Source: Sclerodactyla briareus
Taxonomy: Eukaryota; Echinodermata; Holothuroidea; Dendrochirotida; Sclerodactylidae
Reading direction: 5' to 3'
DNA length: 64,000 nt
Assembly (NCBI GenBank): GCA_026419785.1
Contig: JAODTK010004532.1
Location: 369,501-433,500, forward strand
The notes beneath the pieces are model-generated. The model did no database searches. It saw only the letters and a program-made list of their open reading frames with translations, and was not told the origin of the DNA. A program made the translations under genes and the position numbers. Below, piece by piece: positions 34,125 through 47,292 of the stretch (positions are counted from its first letter, which is position 1; each line of letters begins with the position of its first letter).

Positions 34125-37100
34125 GTAAGAGAAATGGGTCGAGGGAATCGTGCCGGCGAGTGCCTGCACAGGAACTTATGTAGGCCCAGCACGAACTTGA
34201 GCAAGTAGCCCAGCGCAGAGTGTGCAGAACAGCCAGTGACACTGCTTAACTCACTGGGGCTTGCATAACGTTTAACGAATACCAAGGCCTAGGGGGCTTA
34301 GCCCCAAGCTAGTATATACCCGTAGCCCAAAAATTAAAACAAGGGCAGACATTGTAGCTCGACCTTCCCGTGGAATAACCAATCTTTAGTTACCACACAA
34401 ACATTGGGATCGGTCAGCTGGCTATCTGCACCTGAGATCATGATGTAGGCCTAGGCCTGTGTTAATGAATTAGCCTTTTCGCAAATAGCCTCTCGCAATG
34501 CATTGTGGTCTAGTTTTTTCAGGGGCAACGTAGGTAATTTATGGAAGGACAAATAGGAATTTCAGCGGGTAGGATAAAATGATTTTTCCTGGCCGAAAAA
34601 TAAACACATTCAGTCAGATTTGTCACGATGAAGATGTAAAAAATTATCGGGAACAACATATTAAATTTTGAGAGAATATGCACAGACCATAAGAAAGATA
34701 ATTGAAATTTACAAGTTTTTCCAATACATGCTAACACCAAACTGCCCCTGAAGTATCCCAGCATGCATCAAAACTATCCCACAGTGCACCGAAACATGCT
34801 ATTTGGCAAAAAGGTCTATACAAAATTACGAAATTTCAAAAGTTCTTACTATTAGTTACCTAATCAATCATTGTGGGATATTAATAATTCAGGCCCACAA
34901 ACTCATGAAATCTGCAGATTTTCTAATTCTATTGACAAGTGATTTTGCCGGGAGGGACTGAGTCGAATATGGAGTTGCAGCGCATCTAAATTATATAACA
35001 GAAATAATTTACAGGCAGATGCAGCTCCTCACTCATTGTGGAATATGTGTGTGATAAGTACTATTTGACCTTATTTTGGAGCATCCAATTTACAAGTATT
35101 CGTGAACGAAACGAACAAGTTCAACAGAAACATTCTACGGACAAGCTCCGGCCCGGAAAGACGGGGTCCAGGATGCGGTATATACATTTATTATATAGTT
35201 TTGCAAACCACAAAACCGTAAGTATCATGAATACAATAAAAGGTAGTAACAGTGAGGTGCTCACAAACGTGTCATTTAATATAGTTATCTTTCAATCTGC
35301 AGCACTGACAGCGAAACACGAATGAAGTTGTCCTCCTACTGGCCATGTGTCAAGCATGTCTGAACTACACATACCTGGAGAATCCACATTTTGTTACTCC
35401 TAAGCCCTGAAAACTGATGGCACTATTTTTTTTTGGGGGGGGGGGGGGGAGGGGGGGCTCCTTATTCCTGATGTCAAATACCATCAACATTTTTTTTTTT
35501 TCTGGCAACAACTCCTTGATTCCTTGACAGCTGTTGATGGCATACTGGTTTTTCTGAAATGTTATACTTCTGAAATGTTACACAAGTAATCAGGTTATTT
35601 TGAATGCTGCTTGTGATGTCTAGAGTCTCTGAAAAAACGGAAATTTCCCATTTTCAATGTCAATGGAGCTTACTTGTTGCAATTTCATGGACCATGAAGA
35701 TATAATATTTCCAACATAATTATGAAATGTTGTTTCGACATGAACATTTTGACTAAGAAACTAACCCAAGTGGAACATTTGGGGGCAAATCAGAACCCCA
35801 AATGGATATTGTACTGTGCATGTTGTCTGTGGAGTATATTGGAGGAATTGATTGATGTTACAGCCTTACGAGTTACAAGGGAATGATGTGGAGGGTGTCC
35901 GTAGGCCTGTATCTACATAGACCCGTAGGCTGTCACTATTTACTCATGCTGGCTGATGAGGACAGATATTGTGTAATGTATATATATTCCCTGTGATTGT
36001 GACATCATTGTTCATTTAAATATCGTTTGGGTTGACCGAGCCGATATTGGCCCGGGCCCCCCTGTTTCCCACAACTGCATGTTTGAGCCTGAGGGCGCTG
36101 TTTCAGCCCCAATTTTGGGCTTTCCTCTGAGCATTATTAATATGCATTCCTTTTAGATTATCCTCCATAGGTTTTCCTGAGCACATTTACATGTAGGTGA
36201 AACTCTTTCACATTGATGTTATATCTCACACACCTGTTGCAAAGTGTTCTATCTGTCTATCTATTCGAATTTTGCTAACTAATATTTCTTGAAAATGTGT
36301 CTACAAATTGTGTTCCACATGGTTTCAGCTTTCTTTCCAACCAATAGTTCCTGGATTGGCAGGGTGAAGCACATGCTGGTGTACCGTGCAACGGGAGGTT
36401 AAGGGTTAGAGGCCCTGCAGTCACACGTTGTAGTGTTTTCCCATATTGGTAGAAATTGTCTGTGGTACAACGAACATAAAGAATCCCAATGTATCTGGGC
36501 TGTGTACACTGTTATCACAAAAAATTACTGTAGTATGCCATGTTTTTTCCAATTCCACAGCGATGTCACTCTACAAAGGCAGCTTGCAGCTGTTATTGAT
36601 TCTATGGGGGTCGCCTCTGCAAAGGTATGGTTCTTTGGGGGGTCTCCACTAATTTGCAGAATTGGCATTGAACATTTTCCTATTGAAAATTTGAAGAAAG
36701 TTGCCTTCAATTGATGTTTTGCAACCATAATACCTTATAGGTTTTCCTTTTCTTTCGGCCATTTTTCAACCTCTGCATCTGTGGATATATGCCTAATAAA
36801 CTGCCATTTGCCAAAAGGACTATGCGTCAGTGTTGGAATGGGAACTTGAAGATAGTATAATGTGTGCTGATCTGTTCTATGTTTTTTTTTCATTGAAGAA
36901 ACAAATGATAACAATAATAAACAATCTGTCCTTTCTACCCTCCTAACTAATTATTCAATAAGTTCATGAAGTAGTTTGTATTGAAGTTTCTTCATTTTGA
37001 TATCTACTTGAGATGTATAACATAGTTTATTACATACATCATATGTAACATCTTTCAGTTTGGAAAAAATTCTCTGTAGGATTTCTTTTTTTTGAATGCT

Positions 37101-37871
37101 ACGTTATGTCACCAATCTCTATTAGAGTTTTGAAAGTGCCTGTCCAAGTGACATTAGAGAAAATGGGACTCGGGTATCTATCTTCTGAGAGGCTGCTGAA
37201 CAATACTATTCTCATTCTAGGAAACTGCTCTAGAGAAATGGTTAGTGAATATTGTCATACTATTGTCTGCTACATCACCAATGTACTTGTATAGATAAAG
37301 AGGACCTTGGCCTAGCACACACGGACGGCTTATTAAAAGTGAAACACGAAGTAAATTTGTTTTGCACCGTTCCCCTAGTGCTCAACCGACCCGCCCACAT
37401 GACATAGCACAAATACGAAATGTAGCCTGCAAAAAAAAAAAAAACAGCCGTTGCTGCTCAGAACCACAAACTGGGTGCCATTTTCCATGGGCTCTGCCAT
37501 TTTGATAGTCATGCGTTTTGTTGTCTCGGTACTTTGCGCCTGGAGTTAAGTAAATGTGAGAAAAGAGCCCTGGATTCTCTTTAATAGATGCTTTGACTGT
37601 TGATAGTTTCACAAATCATCTGAAATGTTAGATTTTGCATGTTATCAAGAAAAAACCTATTCTTACACCTATTTGTACAGGCACAAGGACTGGGCATGCT
37701 ATGTACAACAGATCTAAAATGAAGTACTCGGACCACCATTTGTACGTCATGAAGGAATCTCACGCTAACAAGGTATGGGCCCGAAAAATATGTAGAGAAT
37801 GACCCTTAAATTGCCCTCCTCTTTTTGATTCTTGACGAATCAGAGGAATTATGCAGTCACGTCGTGTGTGG

Positions 37872-37927
<56 letters not shown>

Positions 37928-40900
37928 TGTGTGTGTGTGACGCCATCTGTAAACACGATACTTGGTCAGGTCTGGGTAGGTCAGGTAATACTTGGTATGT
38001 GTGTTCCCCAGGATGAGTACATGAAACTATTGTTTTTGTGTCAGGTCAGAGGTAATCTGAGGTCACCAGAGGTCAATCAAAGTCTGGAAAACTTGTAGAC
38101 ACGATAAGTCCAGAATGTTTGTTCTGATCAAGTTGAAAATCAGGTCGTATAGCTTCTAATGGGGAGTGAGTACGGAAACTATTGTTCTGGTTAGGTCGGG
38201 GTGATGTGTGAAGTTTGGTCGAAAATAGAAAAATTGTTGGGAAATTGGATTATTTGGACAAGTTGGGCTTGTAAACACGATAACTCGGACCCCACTCGGA
38301 TGGATGAAGCTAATACTTGGTCGGGTGTTCCCACATGATGAGTACATGAACCCTATTGTTGGTGTCAGGTCAAAGTTATTCAAGGTCACTGGAGGTCAAC
38401 GTCTGAAACCTTGTAAACACGATAAGTCCAGAACGGTTTGTGTTGGTTGATCAGGTTGAAATAAGGTTTGTTGTTCTTCTTATGGGGAGTACTGGAACCC
38501 TATTGTGTTGGGTAAAGGGCGAGTGAATGAGCATCATATGGTTTGTGTATTCCCCTGATGAGTACATGAACCCTATGTTTTGGGGTCAGCGTCGGAGGTC
38601 ATAAGGTTACCAGAGTTTGAAGTATGAAAACCTTGAAATTTGGTGTTAGCTTTCTTACCAGGGTACAGGAAACCTATTAGTTGGTTGGTTAAAGATAGGA
38701 AATTGTCAGACGTTATGTTGCCTTAAGTAGCTGAGTACTATCTACCATTGTCTGTGTTTGTCTGGCTATGGGTTGACAGAACAGTCAAGGAATCACTAAG
38801 CATTTTGGCTTCTGGTTTATTGTCTCGCTGAATCTCATTCAGAAGAGAAGAGACTTAGTGGTCAATTGGCATGTGGGGGTGTGCAGGGTGTGTGGGTGTG
38901 GGTTTGTAATGGTGGAAACCGAGTAACCACATAGGTTACACTTGTTCAATCGATGGTACCACCGACAAACAAGGAATACCTTGGGTGAATAGCGCTTGAA
39001 TAGGGCTTTAGGGCGCTCTCTGCACCATCCTTTCTCACGGAAATGTGCCTTTTGAATCAATTTGAGCACTTCTCATTTATGTGGTTAGAAGTCTTGACGC
39101 GGTTACACACATGTGAGTTATTTTTTATTAATATTTAGTAATGATTTTACAGTACCTTGTTACTGTGGTAGCTTTCGGTATAGAATTACTCGGTGACCAT
39201 GTAAGGCGTATATCTCCTGGCATCGGAGGATTAACGCATTGGATTTGGAAGTAAGTATGTTCCCTCGTTGGGTCTGCCACAATTGTTTCAAATTCTATCC
39301 TCCCGGCAGGGTGTGGTCGTATATTAAATTATTGTGACAAAATTTGTGAAGTGCTGGGTCCAATCTTGTCAAAATCAAACCAAAAAAAGGGAGGAGAAAC
39401 ACTACATTGCTCAAATTCATGAAAAAAAGTAGTAAAATCCAATCCATGTTAACTGAATCTTTGAAGCCTTCTCTGTTCAGTAGTTTTGAGGAACGCTGTC
39501 CAGATATGTTATTAGTGTTCACATAATTCTAGCAATCAATGCACTACTCTTACTGATCGCATAACTTCTGTTAGTTAGTTCATTTCTGTCTAATTCTCCT
39601 ACTCATCCAATTCTGCATACCCATCTACTGGCCTTTATCTTCAAAATCATACCGAATGTACTAATTTTGGCTTTCAAATCCATTCCATGTTTTCATAGTG
39701 TGCCCTCCCCCCCTCCCATTATAAATTGAGTAATAAGGCTCTCTGATCATGTCTCCATCTGTAGTGACAAAGGTTCAGTCGTTGGTATCTTTTGAAGGTG
39801 CGGCCGCCACAAAGTTCTATTCGTCCTGGATACAACATTGCAACCAGATCGAGATGAAGCCCATGTGCGTCCTTGACTTCTACGTACATGAGTCGTGTCA
39901 GAGGCAGGGCCATGGCAAAACAGCTTATTTAAGCACATGCCTCAATGTAAGTCTACTATCGTTGCCCCAAGTTCGATTCTTGGTCAGTCATATCAGAGAC
40001 TTGAAAAGTGGAGCCTACTGTCAGCATGCGAATGCTCTGCATAGGCGCAGAGCTGGAAAAATGGTGGTGGAGCACCGCTGGTTGATCTGATGGCTAGAAA
40101 TGTGGCATGAACCTTAATTTCAACCTCATTAGCTATCCTGACTTGTATAATATCATGTCCTACTAGGCAAGTGTCTGGGGTTTCTAGAGTTTTCAGTTTG
40201 AAGGTAGATATAAAATGAGTTACATGCATTGCTTGCTTGCTTGATATGTTAGATAGTTGGTCACAGCCCCTCCACAAAATTATTATGACCCCACTGCAAA
40301 AATTCTGGCTACACCAATTGCATTGTAACTATTTTTTAACCCAGTTTGGCGATTTCAGAATTTAGCACCCATCTGGTAATACCGCCCACCCCCCTCAGCA
40401 TCGGCCTAGATCCGCCCTGGTATCATCTGCAGGATTAAATCAGCTTCCTAAAATAAGTTTGATATGTCATGATATAGCAAGAAAGAGAGGGCCTTATAGA
40501 ACCTTTGTCCCCCACCCTAGAACCTTGTGCACACCCCTATATATTGGAAATTCAGTATTAATGGTTCCAAATTGTATATATTGGAGGATGATAACTCAGA
40601 TAACTTAGGAACATTGATGTTGTGATGTTCTTTTGTATACTGTATGCGGATAATTTTAGACAGAAGCATGATAAATTTTATCAAAAGGCTTCAAATAAGT
40701 CAATGAAAAGTGCGGCCGTAGAGTCCCGGTTTTCTTAGCCAGTTGAAATCGGTTCCATCAGATTCGAAGCAGCCACGCACATTGAGTAATTCTTCTGGAA
40801 AACCATACTGATGTGAGTAGAGTATGTTGTTCCTTTAAATAAATATGTGTTAAACCATTTTATTATGCACCACAATTGCTGAATGATTTGGAAGAAGAGG

Positions 40901-43900
40901 GAGGGAAGAAGCGGAAAATTGGCCTATAAGTTGAGAATAGTGAAATCGATTCGATTATTTTGTGAACAACCACTGAGCGCGAAAGGCGAGACAAGCGGAT
41001 CATGGAAAAATTTGTTTCTAATGAAACATCATAACAGACTAGCATTGAAACCAACCTTCTCACCCTATTTATGACAATGAAAATTTCTTCCTCTGTCCAT
41101 ATAACAATGGAATGGGTTGTCCTGAAGAGCTCACCTTATAATCTAATCAATTTCATTATTCTCTGACAGTGTGAGAGGATTGAGCCCCAGCACTTAGCCA
41201 TTGATAGGCCCTTCCAAGAAGTTCACATCTTTTCTAATGAAGCACTACAGCTAGGGCAGCAATACCTCAGGTACGTATGTGTGCGTAGTACACCCCTTGT
41301 AAACAAGATATCTGTTCTTCAAAAGATGTAGAGACAGTACAGTAGGTTGGTCATATGGAGTGAAGATTCCTTCATGGCTACTTGCTCCAGCAGAAGAACC
41401 TATGTTCGTCAGGTGGGATATGTGGTGTGGTGTGTTGGTGTAGGTATGTTGGTATGTCTGTCTGTCTGTGAAGCCTGCTTGGGTATCAGCAGGTGGAGGT
41501 GGAGGTTGGATTTCACCTAGAGTGGATATGAGGAGTGTCACAGTGAAGGTGTGCCCTTTTTTTTCGGGTGGAGGCAGAGGTTAATTTGGGGTCTTTCGAG
41601 GCCAAAAAGTGAATTCTTCAAGCAGCTGTAACCCTGTGCATGTTGGTCAAACTGTTGAATAATTCCCGGATTTTGTTTTGAATTGTCAGGGATTAGGAAG
41701 TAGTGTACTTACAATGTATCAGGCCGGGAGATGGTTAAAAAGTACGAAATCTATTTCGCTTAATATCCCATCGATGGGAGGTTCTGGGAGATGGCCTAAT
41801 GGAAAGTTTTGTGGAGCACATCGTTGACCTCATGTGACCTATTTGACCTGTGACCCCCCTTGGCGCTTTTTTGTGATGGATTGGATTGGTCGCATTGAAT
41901 AATCCAGTTATACAGTAGAAGGCAACGAAAAGGCAGTGGCCTACTCTTCCAAAATAGGTCTGAATATACTTCTTAAGACTTTTTCATCCACATTCTGCCT
42001 GATCCATCTTCTAAGGACTGTCATAAAAGGTTCTAGGACTGTTCCAAAAACAGATCCTGGGAACAATTCTGATAGCTTGATATTATGAATCTCATGAACT
42101 AACCTGATCTTTGATTCAGGACTCCTCTCCATGCCCCATTGACAAGTTCCGAGGTTTAGGCCACATGGAGTTTTTTTCGTTCAAAAATTCAGGCCAAAGT
42201 AACTTTCTCTCTACAAAAAATCACAATTTATACTCCCGTCCTGCAATGCTGTATTCACAAGTAAGTGACATTTTATAGTAAGGGCCACGAAAGGTCATAT
42301 CTCCTAGAGTTTTGTAACGGTCCTTTTTTACCCCTGTCTGACTAATTCATCTTCTGTCACCTAAAATGTGAGCAATAGGATGCAATTTCTCAGATTAGTT
42401 TCACTTTTGAAATTTGGGCCCTCTCCTCCACCGCTGTATGGAGACATGAACCCCGTTCACCACTCTCAGTGCACTGTATAGACCCCTACTCTATTAGTGT
42501 ATACAGACATGCACACCACATCCACCACCTCAGTGCGCTGTATAGACTCCTCCGCTCCCAAGCTGTTTAGAGAATTGCACACCGCTCCACCACAGGGTCC
42601 GAAATACTTTTTCCAATTTAGGGGTATTTTTGAAAACAAAATTTGCCCCCCTAAAACTATTTCGGGGGCTACTGGAGAGATGTTGGGGCTACTTGAATGA
42701 ACTAATTTGTTCAAAATAACCATCAAAATGGCGATGATATTGCATGAATTGAATGTATAATGCCCACCTGCCACTGTGGTGGCACTAGACAGCCCTTCCG
42801 TAAGGGCTGGGGGTAGGACTTCTGTATATTGCCTCGAGGCTGGGTGTTTGGAGCGGAGAATTGCAGAGGGTGGACATGGCTTCCATCCTTCCAGACATCA
42901 TGTGGTCCTCTCGGTAGGCTGCACCGCAATGTACACTATGATTGCCACAGTTAAACATGGAATATGTGTTTCTTGTCAGGGCTCGAAAACTTTCTCGATT
43001 TTGGTACTAGTTTTCAGCAAAAATTGCCCATCTCAAAATCATTTGGGTGCTATTCAAATTGCTACTTAATAATATGGTAATGATAAAAACAATGGCGACC
43101 CCCACAGTGTCCGCCTGGTTACGCGATCAGTGTTTTCATCTATATCGTCACAATGCGAACAAACAAGGCATTAAGAGGTTGCTTTTAAGATTCTGGTATT
43201 AGCATTTGACAGAAAGAAACACCCTAAATCAGTGACCAATTTCAAATCCAAAGGGCCTGATTATTGACAGCTTATACATATAAGTTTGTGGAAATGTTGA
43301 CTAAGATTGCGAATTATGCAAATTAGACATAACAACTCTGTGACCCATTATCAGTTCATCTTATCTCAGGACCCAATTGTGAACCACACTTAATCCATTT
43401 CATTGGAATTCAACAAACTTGAACATTGCATGAATGAAGCATTTATACACATGCATAAACCACTAGGGACCTGATTAATGTTAAACCATTTTGGCGGACC
43501 AAAGGTAGACCACCAGCTCATAGTGAAAACTGTCCGGATCTAATAAAGTTGTTGGATTATCCTCAGGGGTACCCATAAGATCCATTCAATACCAGCTCCT
43601 CCCAAGGGAGTACTCCCCCACCCCCCAGCTATCTCCACACAGAGCTACTGCAGGGTGTAACATGAAAAAAGTGACCACTATGTCTCTCTTTGGAACAAAG
43701 TTCAGGCAAAACAAAAATCAGATTTTGACCCCTACGTGACTTTCGATGACCTTGCAAGAACCATGGCGGTTTTAAAAAATGTTACATCAATGTGATGCAT
43801 CCACCCTGAGAATTGCATATTGCATCATGAAGCACGCCCAATGTTATTGCGAAAAGCCATTAAATTAAACTTGCCCTTGTGACTACAAAGTAAGTTTTCG

Positions 43901-46900
43901 ATCGAAGCGGGAGTTGGTCTCTCCATAAAGCACACAAAGGTCCTATCAAACATATCCAAAAAAAACCCGTTTCTATTTTTTTGCCCGTTAACTCCTTAAA
44001 ATAAGAACATTTATTCAAGAACTCAACATTGAAACAACATATGACCAACCAACAGAGGTCAAATTGAGGTCAGAGGTCACACAACATGCAAGGTCAACAA
44101 GGTTATATCACCAATGGTGAACCTTCAGCCTTCACCGATATTCAATGCTCTGATTATGGCAGAAAACAGTTTTTGACCCCTAAGTGACCGTGAATGGACC
44201 TAAATGACAGGCGCAGTTTTTATGAAAAATTGTAACTCTCCCCATGTGAACATCCATCCTAGGAGCATTTTGCATTCTGAAGAAAATTGCCCAGTGCGAT
44301 TGCCAAAAATGACTAAAATCAGTTTTTTGACCCCTACGTGACTTTGATGACCTTCATGGACATGGCGGTGGTATTTATAAAAATTGTTACTCTGCTATGT
44401 GATGCCCATCACTCATAGGCGCATATTGCATTCCAAAGATCACGCCCAATGTTATTGCGAAAAAAAGCTTATTAAATTAAACTGTGAACCCTGTAATACC
44501 AAAAGAGGCGTCCGATCGAAGCGGGGAAGTGGGGAAGGTTGGTCTCCTCCATTAAGCACACCAAGGTCTATCATATATCCGAAAATAACAGTTTTATGTT
44601 CTTGCCCGAACTACTTACATAAACACATGTATTCAAGACTCAACACCTTAAACACATGACCACAGAAGAGGTCAAAATTGAGGACAAGGATTCACACCAC
44701 ATGCAGGCAACAATATATCACAATGGTGAACCTTCCGCCTTCCAGATACCAATCCCGTTTATGGCAGAAAACAGTTTTGACCCCTAGTGACTTTTGACCT
44801 TAATGGACATGGCAGTTTTTATGAAATATTTAAAACTCTCCAGTGATACTTCCACTCCTAGGAGCATGGATTCTGATGAACCATGCCCGTGGATGGCCAA
44901 AAAGTACGAAAAAATCAGTTTTTGACCCTTACGTGAACTTGATGAACTTCAATGACATGGAGGGGTTTTTATAAAAATTGTTACTCTCATGTGATGCATC
45001 CACTCCTAGAAGCATATTGCATTCCATGAACACACGATAATGTTATTGCAGGAAAAAGCATTAATTAAACTTTGACCCCTTGTAATACCAAAGTATTGCG
45101 TCGATTTTCGAAGCGGGTGGGAGGGAGTTGGAGTTCCCATGAAGCACACAAAGGTCTATCACCATATCCAAAAAACCAGGTTCTATTTTTTTTTGCCCGA
45201 ACTCATAAATAAGCACAGTTATGCAAGGATAACCCTGTAACCAACATGACCACCGGGACAGAGGCAAATTGAGGTCAGAGGTCACACACATGCAGGTCAA
45301 CAATTAATCACAATGGTGAACATTCCCGCCTTCACAGATATTCAATTCTCGGATATGCCAGAGAAAACAGTTTAGACCCCTAAATACCTTGAAGACATTT
45401 AATGACATGGCCAGTTCTTATTGAAAAATGTAACTTCCATGTGATACATCCACTCCTAGGAGCAGTTTGAATTTGAGAAACATGCCAGTGATATTGCCAA
45501 AAAAGTACTAAATCAGTTTTTTACCTAACGTGACCTTGATGACCTTCAATGAACAGGCGGTTTTATTAAAAATTGTTACTCTCCATGTGATGCATCCACT
45601 CCTGGAAGGCATATTGCATTCAATGGTACCGCCCGATGTTATGCGAAAAAAGCTGTTTAAATTAAAATTGGCCCCTTGGTAACTACCAAAGTAGTGTCGT
45701 CGAAAGCGGGAGTTGGTTTCCTCATGAAGCACACAAAGGTCTATCCAATATCCAAAAATAACCAGTTTCTATTTTTTTTTTTGGCCCGTAACTCCTTAAT
45801 AAGCACATTATTCAAGACTCACACCTTTAACCACAGGACCATCCGACAGAGGTAATTGAGGTCAGAGGTCAACACATTGCAGGTCAACAATTGATATCGC
45901 AAATGGGAACCTTCCAGCCTTACCGGCTATTCAATTCTCTGATTATGGCCAGGAAACAAGTTTTGGACCCCTAAGGACCCTGAATGACCGTTAATGACAT
46001 GGCAGGTTTTAAAAATTGTAACTCTCCGTGAACAGCACTCCTAGGAGCAGGTTTGCATTCTGATGAACATTGCCCGTTGCTATTGCCAAAAATTACTAAA
46101 TCAGTGTTTTACCCCAACGTGACCTTTGTGACCTTCAAGAATGGCGGTTTTTATAACAAATTGTTACTACATCATGTGATGCATCCACTCCTAGTCGCAT
46201 ATTGCATTCCAATGGAGACACGCCCAATGTTATTGCGAAACAAGCTATTAAATTAAACTTTGACCCCTTTTAACTTGAGGACCGAGTGAAGCGGGAGTTG
46301 GTCTCCTTCCTATAAACGCACACAAAGGTCTATCCCATATCCAAAAAAAAAAAAATGACCAGTTCTATTTTTTTGCCCGTACCTCCTTAATAAGCACATT
46401 TGATTCAGACTCAACCTTTAACACATGACCACCCGACAGGTCAATTGAGGTATAGGTCACACACATGCAGGTTCACAATTATATCACAATGGTGAACCTT
46501 CAGCCTTCACGGAATATTCAATCTTCTGATTATGGCCAGAAACAGTTTTAACCCCTAAGGGACTGCATGACAGATTAGTAACATAAAGGACTCTGGGGCC
46601 CTCGTTCCCTACCGTAAAATTCATTGGACTTAGATAAACCATCTCACAAGTGTTCGTCAAAATCCAACAAACGTTCAAAAATCGCAGAAAGTTATGCAAA
46701 GTAGACTACTTTAATTAGATATATCATGCCAGGAATATGATCGATTCGTGTTGCGTTACTCTGCATAGTTGTTATATACCAGAACGGCATAACCAAAGGC
46801 ATCTACGATCAAGAGATATTTGTACACCAGCTTTCGGGCCAATTTTCATTAAATATGCAACTATGCAAATGAGAATGGTCTTTTGGGAGAAAAGTGGATG

Positions 46901-47258
46901 CAACGGCAAATCTTCCCGCGCACCTCCACAGAAGGGTCCCAGCATGATGGCTTCCCCGGTTCAGAGATATCTAACCGCACATACGGACAGACAGACGGGA
47001 CAGACAGACAGACACAGACAGACAGACGGACGGAGACGGAACAGAAGACAGACAGACAGACAGACAGGACAGACAGACACCCACAAAGTGACCACTATGG
47101 TCTCTCCTTGAACAAGTTCAGGCGAGACAAAAAAACAGGGTGGTGACCCCTTTTTTTATGAATAAAGTGTTAGTTGTAGCGCATGACTGCAAGCGCTGGA
47201 GAACAAAGAACATCATGACTTCCCCTGTAAACACAGGAACTTTTGGAAACAAGGCCCA

Positions 47259-47292
<34 letters not shown>

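Noticed and set aside
41941..42132. 63-codon minus-strand frame (ERSPESKIRLVHEIHN...)
   Set aside because: Well-formed but isolated inside the ATAT1 intron. No homology is recognised, and it may be a transposon remnant.
46737..47146. Arg/Thr/Asp-rich frames over the ACAG repeat
   Set aside because: They arise from the GACA microsatellite.
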